DNA of 64,000 bases from Rubrobacter tropicus (GCF_011492945.1 NZ_CP045119.1:2294001-2358000); one strand, 5' to 3'. Counted from the stretch's first letter, positions 17,697 through 27,599 are shown. A program made the numbers and translations. Notes: generated from the sequence alone by a model not told the origin.

Positions 17697-18084
17697 TTAC
17701 GCGCCGCGAACCCCGATGGCTTCTGTAACCGGCGACACGGGCAGGCCCAACACGGACCGATTCGGCCAGGCATCTCTGGTAGGAGCGCTCTCGCAGAGGG
17801 CCGTTGAGGGCCAGGCCCGCCCACAAGAGGCCCGCCACGACAAGTTGCTGGGCCAACGCCGGGGTCCGGACTGTCGCGAAGGCCGAATCCCAGGAGAATA
17901 GAAACGCCCCCGTCAGGACCAGGAGAAGTGCCCCCGCGTAGTTCATCCAGCTGCGCACCACGTGCTCCTTCCCCTCTGAGGCCAGGCACCTCACCAACTC
18001 ACTTTTCACGACCATCCGGTCACGCACGGACAGTCTAATCATCGTTTCTGAGAGGGAGATGAGAACTTCCCGGGTCAGGCGCAT
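17697..18084 (-). pseudogene. Probable remnant of a CcmB-like heme-exporter permease
   Basis: The frame from 18084 gives K-S-E-L-V-R-C-L, two hydrophobic segments (A-G-A-L-L-L-V-L-T-G-A-F-L-F and V-A-G-L-L-W-A-G-L-A-L) and an R-E-R stretch, the order seen at the start of CcmB. After about 17750 the family-like sequence (G-L-P-V-S-P-V-T-E-A-I) is in another frame and stops at 17697. The rest of a CcmB protein (about 120 residues) is missing. I therefore read this as a truncated, frameshifted remnant. The identification is by eye from a short region. Confidence 0.45.
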
Positions 18085-18241
18085 ACGGTCCGCCGACGGT
18101 GGATGTTCACCCCCGTTCCCCGGGAAGGGCCCACGTTTCTCAGCGGATTCTTAGGATCGGGTCGCATACTCGGCAGAGAAGCTGTTTCGGGCTCGGGCGC
18201 TGGTTGCGCTGAACGCGCGGGCCGAGCCCAGGGAGAAGGCG

Positions 18242-18970
18242 GTGAACAGCATGGCACGGGGAACGGTATTGGGAGTAATCATCGGGGTGGCGGTCTTGCT
18301 CGCGGCAGGGTGCGGCGGCTCCTCCGGGGAGACCGGCGACGCCACCGGGAGTACCCGGAAAGCCTACGCGCCCCGAGTCGATCCCGCCGATTTCACCACC
18401 ACCATCGACAACGAGTACTTCCCGCTAGAGCCCGGCACCACCTTCGTCTACGAGAAGCGCGGGGAGAAGGCGGAGCGCGATGAGGTGGCCGTCACCCACG
18501 ACACCCGGCGGGTCATGGGCGTGGAATGCGTCGTCGTCAGGGACACGGCCACGGAGGGCGGCGAGCTGATCGAACGGACCTTCGACTGGTACGCCCAGGA
18601 CGAGAAGGGCACCGTCTGGTACTTCGGGGAGGACACCAAGGAGTACAGGAACGGGAAGGTGGTCAGCACCGGCGGTTCGTGGGAGGCAGGGGTGGACGGG
18701 GCCAGGCCCGGCATCATCATGCAGGCCGACCCGAAGCCTGGCCTCTCCTACCGCCAGGAGTACTACGAGGGCGAGGCCGAGGACAAGGCCGAGGTCGTCA
18801 GCGTAAACGAATCGGCCACGGTGCCATACGGTTCGTTCGACCACGTGCTGATCACAAAGGAATGGACGCCACTTGAGCCCGGCCTCGTGGAGCACAAGTA
18901 CTACGCCCCCGGGGTGGGCCAGGTGGGCGCCTCAGAGGGCCTGAACCTGGTCGACGTCAAGACCGGGTGA
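18242..18970 (+). CDS. Lipoprotein of unknown function, paralogue of the one at 10224
   Basis: 242 residues with a signal peptide and lipobox (L-L-A-A-G-C at about 19-24), a Gly/Ser/Thr linker, and one domain with the same ordered motifs as the 10224 product (I-D-N-E-Y-F-P-L-E-P-G-T, V-W-Y-F-G-E, G-I-I-M-Q-A-D-P-K-P-G, K-Y-Y-A-P-G-V-G-Q-V). It lacks that protein's Cys pair and charged tail. GTG at 18242 or ATG at 18251 may start it; GGAGAAGG precedes both. It stands alone between divergent genes. Function unknown. The Trp/Tyr-rich pattern suggests a beta-sheet domain. Confidence 0.7.
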   Translation: MNSMARGTVLGVIIGVAVLLAAGCGGSSGETGDATGSTRKAYAPRVDPADFTTTIDNEYFPLEPGTTFVYEKRGEKAERDEVAVTHDTRRVMGVECVVVRDTATEGGELIERTFDWYAQDEKGTVWYFGEDTKEYRNGKVVSTGGSWEAGVDGARPGIIMQADPKPGLSYRQEYYEGEAEDKAEVVSVNESATVPYGSFDHVLITKEWTPLEPGLVEHKYYAPGVGQVGASEGLNLVDVKTG

Positions 18971-19278
18971 GGGCCTCCGGCGCGGGAGGCGCGGACGAGA
19001 CCCCGGCGGCGGCGGGTACGGTTTCGCGGCCGTTTGCGGTGCCCGGTGCTTGCCCCGTCCGGCTTGCACTTTGGTACGAGCCCACGGTCGGCGCCGGGTT
19101 GCACCTTGGGTTGTATTAGGGTCCCTTCCGGCCCGCATCGACGCCCGAACCCTTGTCGCCCCCTTCCCGTTCGGCTATCTGTGGGTCCACGGAGTTAAAT
19201 CCGCGTTACACGGCGGGTAAGGAAATCGGCGTCGGTCCTCACGGGAAATCGGCGCCCCGGGATACAGGGGAGTGTCGC
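18971..19278. other. Intergenic region, nothing recognised
   Basis: 308 bases with no convincing gene. The open frame here is the upstream extension of the sugar-transferase frame and has neither a ribosome site nor family-like sequence. I see no clear -35/-10 pair and no strong hairpin. Confidence 0.4.
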
Positions 19279-20751
19279 TTGGCACGGTCGGCAACGACGC
19301 CGGTCCTCGATAAGCAAATGGGTTTGCCTATCCTGCAGGGCCCGAAGACGCTGCGTAAGCAGCGGCTCGTAGTCCTGGTGCTGGTGCTCTCGGATATCCT
19401 GCTCGCCCTTTTCGTCTGGGAGGCCGCGCGCCTGGTTCAGGTAATTTGGGGGCGCGGGCCTCTCTCGGAGATCACGCAGGCAGCCGTGGTGCCGAACGTC
19501 GGGATCTGGGTAGGGCTGCGGGCCCTGTTCGGGCTCTACCCCGGCTACGGCCTCGACGCCGCCGAGGAGTTGCGCCGGCAGACGTACGCGACGTTCGCCA
19601 CGCTGGCGATAACCCTGCTCTTCGCCGTCACGCTCCAGGCGGAGGACATACTCTCCCGCCTCCTGGTGTTCTCGGGCTTTCTGGGGCTCCTCGCGCTCGC
19701 GCCGCTGGCGCGTCATTTCGTCAAGCTCGCCCTGATAAGGGTCGGGTCGTGGGGCAAGCCGGTCATGATCATGGGCTCCGGGGAGACCGGCGCCACGATC
19801 GTGAGGCTCCTCAAGCGGGAGCGCGAGATGGGCCTCACCCCCGTCGCCGTCTTCGACAACCGGCTGGTCCCGGCGGGTCGAACCCTCGAGGGCGTGCCCT
19901 ACGGGGGGACGCTGCCGGACGCGATGTCGCTGGCGCGGGAGCACGGGGTGGACACGGCCATCTTCGCCATGCCGCACATCCGCCGCGAGCACCTGGCGAG
20001 GTTCGTGGGCCAGGCGAGCCGCTGCTTCTCCCGGGTCGTCGTCATCCCGAACCTCGGCGGGGTGACCAACTCCGCCGCGACGGCAAGGAACCTGGGGGGA
20101 ACCTTCGGCGTGGAGATCACTCACAACCTCCTCAACCCGTGGGCGCTGCGCTCCAAGCGCGTGCTCGACCTCGTCGCAACCATCTGCGGGGGGGGCCTGA
20201 TCCTGCCGCTCATCCTGGTCCTCTCGGCGTTCGTGTGGCTCGAGTCCGGCGGACCCGTCTTCTACAGGGACCAGCGCCTGGGCCAGGACGAGCGGCTCTT
20301 CGCGTGCCTGAAGTTCAGGACCATGCTGCCCGACGCCGAGGCCATGCTGCAGCGGCTGCTGGAGGAGGACGCCGAGATGCGGGAGCAGTACCTGATCTAC
20401 CACAAGCTCCACGACGACCCCCGCGTCACCCGGGTGGGGCGCTTCCTGCGCCGGACCAGCCTGGACGAGCTGCCGCAGCTCTGGAACGTGCTGCGCGGCG
20501 AGATGAGCCTGGTCGGCCCGAGGCCCTACCTGCCCCGCGAGTCCGCGGACATAGGCAAGACGCAGGCCGAGATCCTGCGCGTCCCCCCCGGAATGACCGG
20601 CCCGTGGCAGGTCTCCGGGCGCAACCGCACCTCCTTCGAGGGGCGGGTGCGGATGGACGCCTACTACGTGCGTGACTGGTCGGTGTGGCTCGACCTCGTC
20701 CTGCTGGCCCGCACCGTCAAGGTCGTTCTGTCCAAGGGAGGAGCCTACTAG
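19279..20751 (+). CDS. WbaP-like undecaprenyl-phosphate sugar-1-phosphate transferase
   Basis: About 490 residues. Four N-terminal hydrophobic segments, a nucleotide-binding-like middle domain ([13 protein letters not shown]), one more membrane helix, then the C-terminal sugar-transferase domain: [16 protein letters not shown]-like (L-K-F-R-T-M), [23 protein letters not shown]. The family moves a hexose-1-phosphate onto undecaprenyl phosphate to start exopolysaccharide synthesis. I chose TTG 19279 (GGGGAG seven bases upstream); ATG 19318 and an upstream TTG 19153 are alternatives. The next gene starts two bases after its stop. Confidence 0.85.
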   Translation: MARSATTPVLDKQMGLPILQGPKTLRKQRLVVLVLVLSDILLALFVWEAARLVQVIWGRGPLSEITQAAVVPNVGIWVGLRALFGLYPGYGLDAAEELRRQTYATFATLAITLLFAVTLQAEDILSRLLVFSGFLGLLALAPLARHFVKLALIRVGSWGKPVMIMGSGETGATIVRLLKREREMGLTPVAVFDNRLVPAGRTLEGVPYGGTLPDAMSLAREHGVDTAIFAMPHIRREHLARFVGQASRCFSRVVVIPNLGGVTNSAATARNLGGTFGVEITHNLLNPWALRSKRVLDLVATICGGGLILPLILVLSAFVWLESGGPVFYRDQRLGQDERLFACLKFRTMLPDAEAMLQRLLEEDAEMREQYLIYHKLHDDPRVTRVGRFLRRTSLDELPQLWNVLRGEMSLVGPRPYLPRESADIGKTQAEILRVPPGMTGPWQVSGRNRTSFEGRVRMDAYYVRDWSVWLDLVLLARTVKVVLSKGGAY

Positions 20752-20752
20752 C

Positions 20753-22777
20753 ATGCAGCGACAGCCCAAACCCCGCAGGCAGGCCGCGGCCTGGATCTTC
20801 TCCGTCCTGCTCGCCCTCGCGATGCTGGGCGGCTTCGGTCGCCTGGGCGACATTTCGGCGTTCGCTGTCCCGACGGACGTGGGCTTCAGGGACTTCTCCT
20901 TCGGCACCGCCGTGGGCTCACCCACGGGCAACAAGGCGCAGAGCAAGCTCTGGTTCAACGACGGCACCTGGTGGGGAAGCCTCTTCGACCCGTCCGCCAA
21001 CGACTACCACATCTACCGTTTCGACAAGGCGAACCACAGCTGGACGGGAACGGGCACCCTCATCGACCGCCGGAACAACTCGAAGGCCGACACCCTGTGG
21101 GACGGCAACAAACTGTACGTCGCCTCCGCCGTCGTGAGCGCCACCGGCACGGACCAGTCCGCCAAGGTCCTGCGCTACAGCTACGACGAGTCGGCACAGA
21201 CCTACACCCTCGACACAGGCTTCCCCGTCACCGTCGGCAGCGGCCCGATGGAGGCGATCACGCTGGACAAGGACACCACGGGCAAGCTCTGGGTGACCTT
21301 CACCCAGGGCGGCCGCGTCCTCGTGAACCGCTCCCAGGGGAGCGACACGAGCTGGGGCCAGCCCTTCGTCCCGCCCGTCGCGGGCACCAACGTCGACCCC
21401 GACGACATCTCGGCCGTGGCCGCCTACGACCTGCGCACGGCGGCGCCCAAGATGGGCCTGATGTGGAGCAACCAGCTCGACGACAAGGTCTACTTCACGG
21501 CCCACACGGACGGGGCCGCGGACGACGCGTGGCAGCCGACCCGGACGGTCATAGAGGGTCCCAAGAGCGCCGACGACCACATCAGCCTAAAGTCGCTGCA
21601 GACGGATCCCGAGGGCAGGATCTTCACCGTTCACAAGACCTCCTTCGGCGACACGGGCACCCCGGATCCCAACGCGCCCCTGATCCTGCTGACCGTCCTG
21701 CGCCAGGACGGCAGCTTCACCCGCCACGTCTTCGGCCGGGTCGCCGACGACCACACAAGGCCCGCGCTTATAACCGACGAGGAGAACCACAACCTCTACG
21801 TCTTCGCCACCGCCCCGGTCTCCCCCGGCGGCACGATCTACTACAAGAAGACGTCCCTCGACGCCCCGAACTTCCCGGAGGGCCGCGGCACGCCGTTTAT
21901 CAAGAGCAGCACAGACACCTCCATCAACAACGTGACCTCCACCAAGCAGAACGCCACGAGCGCCAGCGGGATACTGATGCTGGCCTCGGACGACGCCAGC
22001 AACTTCTACCTCCACAACACCATAGACATCGAGGCCGACACCGCCCCGCCGACCATAAACCTGCAGACGCCCCCCGAGGGCGCGACCTACGCCCTCAACC
22101 AGACAGTGAACACGGCCTACACCTGCGCCGACGCCGGTTCCGGCGTGCAATCCTGCACCGGCACCGCGCCGAACGGGGCCGCCATCGACACGGCCTCGCC
22201 CGGGCAGAAGAACTTCACGGTGACGGCGACGGACAACGCCGGCAACACGTCCTCGACCAGCCACGCCTACACCGTCGAGGACGCTCCCCCCGCCGCCCAG
22301 TGCTCCGACGGTATCGACAACGACGGAGACGGCAAGATCGACTTCGGAACCGGGCCCAGCAACGACCCTGGCTGCCAGTCGGCGACCGACAACGACGAGG
22401 CCGACGCGCCGACGCCGAAGTGCACGATCAACGGCACGGCGGCCAACAACACGATCAACGGCACCTCGCGCAACGACGTGATCTGCGGCTTCGGCGGCGA
22501 CGACACCCTGAAGGGTCTGGGCGGCAACGACACGCTTCTCGGCCATGGCGGCAACGACACCCTCCAGGGCGGCTCGGGCAACGACACCAACCGCGGCTCC
22601 ATCGGCGCCGACACCGTCGCGGGCGGCGCGGGGGCCGACAGGCTCTTCGGGGACGAGGACAACGACAAGCTCAACTCGAAGGACACCGTGAGCGGCAACG
22701 ACGAAGTCAACGGCGGGACCGGCACGGATCGCTGCACCACGGACGCCACGGAGGCTTCCATAACCGGTTGCCCGTAG
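20753..22777 (+). CDS. Secreted protein with propeller-like region, Ig-like domain and RTX calcium repeats
   Basis: 674 residues from the ATG preceded by GGAGGAG. A signal peptide (about 10-36) is followed by a 400-residue region rich in Trp/Asp/Gly blades that looks like a beta-propeller, then an Ig-like or HYR-like domain (about 430-515) with a Cys pair. Next is D-G-I-D-N-D-G-D-G-K-I-D, an EF-like calcium motif, and about five RTX nonapeptides (G-G-N-D-T-L pattern, about 570-640), ending in a Cys-containing cap. It is exported, probably calcium-stabilised, and translationally linked to the sugar transferase. A role at the cell surface or in the matrix is likely; enzymatic activity is not evident. 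Confidence 0.75.
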   Translation: MQRQPKPRRQAAAWIFSVLLALAMLGGFGRLGDISAFAVPTDVGFRDFSFGTAVGSPTGNKAQSKLWFNDGTWWGSLFDPSANDYHIYRFDKANHSWTGTGTLIDRRNNSKADTLWDGNKLYVASAVVSATGTDQSAKVLRYSYDESAQTYTLDTGFPVTVGSGPMEAITLDKDTTGKLWVTFTQGGRVLVNRSQGSDTSWGQPFVPPVAGTNVDPDDISAVAAYDLRTAAPKMGLMWSNQLDDKVYFTAHTDGAADDAWQPTRTVIEGPKSADDHISLKSLQTDPEGRIFTVHKTSFGDTGTPDPNAPLILLTVLRQDGSFTRHVFGRVADDHTRPALITDEENHNLYVFATAPVSPGGTIYYKKTSLDAPNFPEGRGTPFIKSSTDTSINNVTSTKQNATSASGILMLASDDASNFYLHNTIDIEADTAPPTINLQTPPEGATYALNQTVNTAYTCADAGSGVQSCTGTAPNGAAIDTASPGQKNFTVTATDNAGNTSSTSHAYTVEDAPPAAQCSDGIDNDGDGKIDFGTGPSNDPGCQSATDNDEADAPTPKCTINGTAANNTINGTSRNDVICGFGGDDTLKGLGGNDTLLGHGGNDTLQGGSGNDTNRGSIGADTVAGGAGADRLFGDEDNDKLNSKDTVSGNDEVNGGTGTDRCTTDATEASITGCP

Positions 22778-22868
22778 CATCCCAAACCCCAGGCAAGCGC
22801 GAAGCCGCGAGCGGCACTCCCCGCCCACCCCCGGGGAGTGCCGCAATTCCGCCACCGCGGTCTCCTGA

Positions 22869-23070
22869 CAGCGGTTTGCGGAAGGATGGGGCCCATGACG
22901 AACGGGCCACGAGTCATGGAGGTTTTGGGGCTTTCAGGTTCTTGGGCTATTAGGCTTTTAGGGGTGTAGGGTCGGAGCTTGCCCGGGGTTTCGAGACGCA
23001 CCCCTCAAGACCTCGGTGCCTCAAAACCTCACCAACACCAGAGTTCAGTACTTATGCAACCCGCTATGAG
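22869..23070. repeat. Dispersed palindromic repeat, family 2, copy 2
   Basis: Matches 2653-2823 in the same order: AGCGGTTTGCGGA, a variable G/T-rich arm, the 36-base core (22997-23032), then ACTTATGCAACCCGCTATGAG. Here the palindrome is easier to see: GAGGTTTTG near 22918 can pair with the CAAAACCTC at the core's right end, and AGGGGTG with CACCCCT. No gene inside. Confidence 0.7.
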
Positions 23071-23685
23071 ATCCTGACGGCCAGATCGCTTCGCCTCCCC
23101 CAAACGGATAGGGTATAGCCCTCATCGAAGAAGTGGGCAAAACTCCCGCTGGAACCGGACCTCCTTTCGTCTCCTGATGCGAACTTCGGAAACTACCGCG
23201 CACCCGGGTGGGCAAGGGCATGAAGAGGGGCCGCGCGTATGGCGCCCGGCCCTTTGCCGCTACGGGTCCGACCGCCGCGCAGAACGTCCCAACAGAATTT
23301 GAAGCCATCGCCCCATGTTCAGCATCCCCTTCTTTGCGACCATGGCCTCGTGGCGTTTGGCGGAAGAAACACGGGGGGCACCTCGGGCCATAAAAACCGT
23401 AGTTCGGAGGCGCGATCCTGGCGTTTCTGCTCGCGGTGGGGTTCGCGGCTTTGGTGCCCATCGGCGAGGACGCGCACCTCGCCAGGCCCTGCGGGCGCCA
23501 CGCCGCACCTCGTGGTTGCGGCCAGGAACGGAGCGCATCGGGTGGGGCGGTCGGGCCCCTCCGAAGCGTCGTGGGTACGCGAAGCGAAAGAGGGGTGGTT
23601 GGCAGGAACGGACGCGGGTGTAGAAAGGATAAGAGTCCAGCAAGAGTCTATTGCGCTTTATGCGTGAACGGAGGGACGCAAGAAG
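23071..23685. other. Intergenic region, no gene recognised
   Basis: About 600 bases between the two RTX genes, to the right of the repeat. Several short open frames occur in all phases, as expected for GC-rich DNA, but none has a ribosome site with family-like sequence. A decayed gene cannot be excluded. Confidence 0.4.
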
Positions 23686-24162
23686 GTGGGCGTAGAGACG
23701 AGGAGAGCGGTGGCGGTCCTTCTGGTGTCGATGCTGCTGGTGGCGCTGGCCGCGGGGGCGGCGCTGGCGGCCAACATCAACGGCACGGCAAACGCCGACT
23801 TGATAGGACCAGGGCCATACAACGGGGTTTCTCTGACGGCCAACGACGTGATCCGGGCGCTAGGTGGTGACGACAGGGTCGACCCCTACCTCGGCAACGA
23901 CACGGTATTTGGTGGCGAGGGCAACGACACGTTGCTAGGAGCGGAGGGCAACGACAACGTCAAGGGCGAGAACGGCGACGACACCATCGACCTCGCGGCG
24001 TTTGACACCCAGGGCTCGGTGGACAGAGGCTTCGGAGGAGGAGGCGACGAAGTCTTCCTTGCCGAGGACGGCAACAAGGACTTCATCAACTGCGGACCCG
24101 GCGACGACATCGTCGAAAGCTTCGACAACGGTCTCGACGTAGTCCACGCAACCTGCGAGTAG
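23686..24162 (+). CDS. Small secreted RTX calcium-repeat protein
   Basis: 158 residues from GTG, with GGAGGG upstream. Signal peptide (about 8-28, ending A-L-A-A). Then N-I-N-G-T-A-N-A-D, the usual entry to an RTX block, and four or five nonapeptides of the G-G-E-G-N-D-T-L type (about 70-105). A short C-terminal cap carries two Cys (I-N-C-G-P-G-D-D and A-T-C-E). The protein should fold on binding calcium outside the cell. It lacks the propeller and Ig parts of the RTX protein at 20753 but shares the same kind of repeat domain. A terminator follows, so it is probably monocistronic. Biological role unknown. Confidence 0.75.
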   Translation: MGVETRRAVAVLLVSMLLVALAAGAALAANINGTANADLIGPGPYNGVSLTANDVIRALGGDDRVDPYLGNDTVFGGEGNDTLLGAEGNDNVKGENGDDTIDLAAFDTQGSVDRGFGGGGDEVFLAEDGNKDFINCGPGDDIVESFDNGLDVVHATCE

Positions 24163-24196
24163 TCGCAGAATCTCTGGCCGACCTCAGAGACCAAAC

Positions 24197-24224
24197 GGGC
24201 CGGGGCCCTACGAGACCCCGGCCC
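24197..24224 (+). terminator. Hairpin after the small RTX gene
   Basis: GGGCCGGGG and CCCCGGCCC form a perfect 9-bp stem around a 10-base loop, 35 bases after the stop, followed by CCTTCGTACTT. Nothing else is recognised between this and the tRNA at 24577. Confidence 0.7.
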
Positions 24225-24576
24225 CCTTCGTACTTGAATTCGGCACGATGCACCGCACGGAACAACGCAAGTGAGCTTCGAGCTTTCGGCGCGAGTGCGC
24301 TGCCCGCCGCGGTTCTTGCGCGCCAGGGACTACCCGAGGCCTGAATACTGCGCGTTGTATCGACCAGGCAAAGCGGCACCATGTCCAGTGTGGCGTAGCT
24401 CCTCAGGGCAGATGATCCAAATTGCGGCCTTCGGGTCTCCCGAGATGTTCGCCCAGACCACCTCGCCCGGCGGAACGTCGCCGCGCCCCACCAATTCTGT
24501 GGTCAAGGCGGCGAATCGGGCCGCGCAGGCTGTCGCGGCCGGCGGGTTGTTGGCTTACCTATCGGAACCTGAGGGG

Positions 24577-24650
24577 CGCGCCCGGCAGGACTCGAACCTG
24601 CAACCTGCGGATTAGAAGTCCGCTGCTCTGTCCAGTTGAGCTACGGGCGC
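24577..24650 (-). tRNA. tRNA-Arg (TCT)
   Basis: Read on the minus strand the sequence starts GCGCCCG and ends CGGGCGC, giving a perfect 7-bp acceptor. D arm with TAGCTCAACTGG, anticodon loop CTTCTAA (anticodon TCT), T loop GGTTCGAGTCC. Discriminator G; CCA is not encoded. Confidence 0.93.
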
Positions 24651-24672
24651 ATCTGGCTTGCGCGCGGGGAGC

Positions 24673-24700
24673 ATTATAGCCGAAGCGTGCCTGATGTTGA
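24673..24700 (-). promoter_or_regulatory. Promoter of the tRNA-Arg gene
   Basis: On the minus strand TCAACA (24700-24695) and a perfect TATAAT (24678-24673) are 16 bases apart, ending 22 bases before the mature tRNA 5' end. The match in GC-rich DNA is unlikely by chance. Confidence 0.6.
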
Positions 24701-24761
24701 GTGTAACGGGGCTAGTGGTTATGCCACAATACGGGCTACTGATCCTCGAGGTCGGGGAGGG

Positions 24762-27599
24762 ATGTCGGTGAGATCCGAAAACGGTGAGGCTTCTGGGCGT
24801 AGCGGTGAGCTGCTGCGCGAGAGCGAGGAGCGATTCCGGCTCCTGGTCGAGGGCGTAAAGGACTACGCGATCTTCATGCTCGACCCCGAGGGACGCATCG
24901 TCACCTGGAACCGGGGCGCCGAACGCATCAAGGGCTACAAGTCCGGGGAGATCCTGGGCCGGCACTTCTCGGTCTTCTACACCGAGGAGGACGTCGAGCG
25001 CGGGCACCCCGCCTGGGAGTTGCGCCTCGCGGCGGCGGAGGGCAGCTACGAGGAGACGGGCCTGAGGGTGCGCAAGGACGGCTCACGGTTCTGGGCCAGC
25101 GTCGTCATCACCGCCCTGAGGAGCGAGGAGGGGGACATCCGCGGCTTCGCCAAGGTCACGCGGGACATAACCGAACGCGTGGAGGCGGAAGAACGCGAGC
25201 GTTTGCTGCTCCGAGAACAGGTGGCGCGGGAGCAATTTTCGCGCATCCTGGAGAGCATAACCGACGCCTTCTTCGCGGTCGACGACGGGTGGCGGTTCAC
25301 CTACCTCAACCACAGGGCGGAGGAGCTCTGGGGCCGCTCCCGCGAGGAGCTGCTCGGGTCGACCATCTGGGAGGAGTTTCCGAGGCTGGCGGACTCCGAG
25401 CTCTACCGGCGGATGATGCTCGCGGCGGAGCGCCGCGTTACGACCGAGTTCGAGACGGTAGTCCCCGTCCTCGGCTTTTGGGCGGCCGGGCAGATCTACC
25501 CCTCCGAAGACGGCCTCTCGGTCTACTTCAGGGACGTGACCGGGCGCAAGCGGACCGAGGAGGAGCTGAGGCGGAGCACGGAGCGCTACCGGGGCTTCGT
25601 CGAGCACTCAACCGAGGGCATCTGGCGCTTCGAACTCGAGGAGCCCGTGCCGACGGACCTGCCCGTAGAGGAGCAGATCGAGAGGTTCTACAGCCACGGT
25701 TACCTTGCCGAGTGCAACGACGCGATGGCGGCCATGTACGGGTTTTCGCGGGCAGAGGAGATCCTGGGCGCGCGACTCGGCGATCTCTTGCCCCGCCCGG
25801 TACCGGAGAACCTGCAATACCTCGAGGCTTTCGTGAGGTCCGGCTACCGGATCGCCGACGCCGAGTCGGTCGAGGTGGACCGGGATGGCAGGCCCAAGCA
25901 CTTCCTGAACAACCTCGCCGGCATAGTGGAAGAAGGCCGCCTGGTAAGGGCCTGGGGGACGCAGCGGGACGTAACCGAACGCCACCTGGCCGAAGAGGCG
26001 CAACGCCTTTTGGCCGAGGCGAGCGACGTGCTCGCCTCCTCGCTCGACTACCGGGCGACGCTCTCCAACGTCGCCCGCCTGGCGGTGCCCGCCCTGGCCG
26101 ACTGGTGCGCCGTGGACGTCTTTGGGGAAGACGGCGCGCTTGAGCGGCTCGCCGTCGAGCACCCGGACCCCGAGAAGGTGGCGCTCGCCTACGAGTTGCA
26201 GGAACGCTACCCTCCCGACCCGGATGCCCCGAGGGGCGTGCACCGGGTCCTGAGGACCGGTGAGCCGGAGATGATGCCCGAGATACCCCCCGAGGTGATC
26301 GAAGGTGTCGCCCGCGACGAGGAGCACCGCGAGATCCTCAGGAAACTGGGTCTGAGGTCGTACATGGTGGTCCCGCTCCTCGCGCGGGGCCGGACGCTCG
26401 GCGCGATCTCCCTGGTCGCGGCGGAGTCGGGCCGGCGCTACGGGGAGCCCGACCTGGAGTTCGCCAGGGAGCTGGCCCGGCGCGCGGCCCTCGCCGTGGA
26501 CAACGCCAAGCTCTTCGAGGAGGCCCGGCGGGAGCTCTCCGAGCGCAGGCGGGCGCAGGAAGAGTTGCGGGCGTCCAGGGACCAGCTGGAGGTAGTTTTG
26601 CGCGGGGTGGCGGACGGCATTACCGCCCAGGACCCGACGGGACGCATCATCTACGCCAACGAGACGGCGGCTAGGTTGGTTGGGTACCCCTCGGCCCGCG
26701 AGTTCATCGGGGCCCCCGTGCGGGAGGTGATGGCGAGGTTCGAAGTCTTCGACGAAGAGGGGCTGCCGTTCCCCGTCGAGGAGTTGCCGGGACGCAGGGC
26801 GCTCGCCGGCGAGGAGGGGGGCGAGAAGGTCCTGCGCTTCCGCGTCCGGGCGACGGACGAGGACCGGTGGGCGCTCGTCAGATCGGAGCCCGTTTTCGAC
26901 GAGCAGCACGGGGTACGCATGGCGGTAAACATCTTCAGGGATATAACCGAGAGGCGGCGGGCGGGTGAGGCCCTGCGAAAGGTGCGGGAGGCCGAGCGAA
27001 ACCGGATGGCCCGCGACCTGCACGACAGCGTACTGCAGGACCTCTCCTACACCGCCGCGGCGATGGGGGTGGTGATGCTACAAGCCGAAGGAACAGAACT
27101 GGAGAAGCAACTTCAGGGGGCAATCGACGCCATCCGTCGGGCCGCCCAGGGGCTGCGGGACGCGGTTCACGACCTTCGCATCGAAGACGAGCTGAACCGG
27201 CCCTTCCCCGACCTCGTGAACGACCTCGTAGACCGTAACCGGTCTATGGCCGCAGGCTACGAGATCGACCTGGAAATCGAAGATGGATTCCCGTCGTATC
27301 CTTTGGGGGAGACCGGGACGCAACTCTGGCGCGTGCTCCAGGAGGCGCTAACCAACGCCAGGCGTCATTCGCAGGCAAGCAAAGTGACGGTCGTGCTCAA
27401 GACCGAGGGGGAGGACATGATCGCGGAGGTCTCGGACGACGGGCGGGGCTTCGGCCCCGAAACCGTCCCCGGCGTGGGCCAGAACAGCATGCGCGAGCGG
27501 GCGGCGGCCGTCGGCGGCTCACTGCAAGTCGAGAGCGAACCGGGGCGGGGAACCAGGGTGCTCTTGCGGGCCCCCTTGCCGAAGGAGGTAAGGAATTGA
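24762..27599 (+). CDS. Multi-PAS/GAF sensor histidine kinase of the NarL (HisKA_3) type
   Basis: 945 residues, no membrane segment. In order: PAS/PAC 1 (about 20-140, F-A-K-V-T-R-D-I-T-E-R), PAS 2 (about 150-255), PAS 3 (about 270-405), GAF (about 430-590), PAS 4 (about 615-735), then HisKA_3 with R-D-L-H-D-S-V-L-Q (the phospho-acceptor His) and HATPase (E-A-L-T-N-A-R-R-H-S, D-D-G-R-G-F). It is a cytoplasmic sensor, perhaps for redox, light or small molecules. Cofactor ligands were not identified. ATG 24762 is very close to GGGGAGG; GTG 24768 has better spacing. Coupled to the receiver protein downstream. Confidence 0.92.
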   Translation: MSVRSENGEASGRSGELLRESEERFRLLVEGVKDYAIFMLDPEGRIVTWNRGAERIKGYKSGEILGRHFSVFYTEEDVERGHPAWELRLAAAEGSYEETGLRVRKDGSRFWASVVITALRSEEGDIRGFAKVTRDITERVEAEERERLLLREQVAREQFSRILESITDAFFAVDDGWRFTYLNHRAEELWGRSREELLGSTIWEEFPRLADSELYRRMMLAAERRVTTEFETVVPVLGFWAAGQIYPSEDGLSVYFRDVTGRKRTEEELRRSTERYRGFVEHSTEGIWRFELEEPVPTDLPVEEQIERFYSHGYLAECNDAMAAMYGFSRAEEILGARLGDLLPRPVPENLQYLEAFVRSGYRIADAESVEVDRDGRPKHFLNNLAGIVEEGRLVRAWGTQRDVTERHLAEEAQRLLAEASDVLASSLDYRATLSNVARLAVPALADWCAVDVFGEDGALERLAVEHPDPEKVALAYELQERYPPDPDAPRGVHRVLRTGEPEMMPEIPPEVIEGVARDEEHREILRKLGLRSYMVVPLLARGRTLGAISLVAAESGRRYGEPDLEFARELARRAALAVDNAKLFEEARRELSERRRAQEELRASRDQLEVVLRGVADGITAQDPTGRIIYANETAARLVGYPSAREFIGAPVREVMARFEVFDEEGLPFPVEELPGRRALAGEEGGEKVLRFRVRATDEDRWALVRSEPVFDEQHGVRMAVNIFRDITERRRAGEALRKVREAERNRMARDLHDSVLQDLSYTAAAMGVVMLQAEGTELEKQLQGAIDAIRRAAQGLRDAVHDLRIEDELNRPFPDLVNDLVDRNRSMAAGYEIDLEIEDGFPSYPLGETGTQLWRVLQEALTNARRHSQASKVTVVLKTEGEDMIAEVSDDGRGFGPETVPGVGQNSMRERAAAVGGSLQVESEPGRGTRVLLRAPLPKEVRN

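Noticed and set aside
23045-23461. Frames between the two RTX genes as a real gene
   Set aside because: All phases are open in part, none with a ribosome site or recognisable domain.
24271-24615. Open frame of 114 codons before the PAS kinase
   Set aside because: It runs into the tRNA-Arg gene on the other strand and has no family-like sequence.
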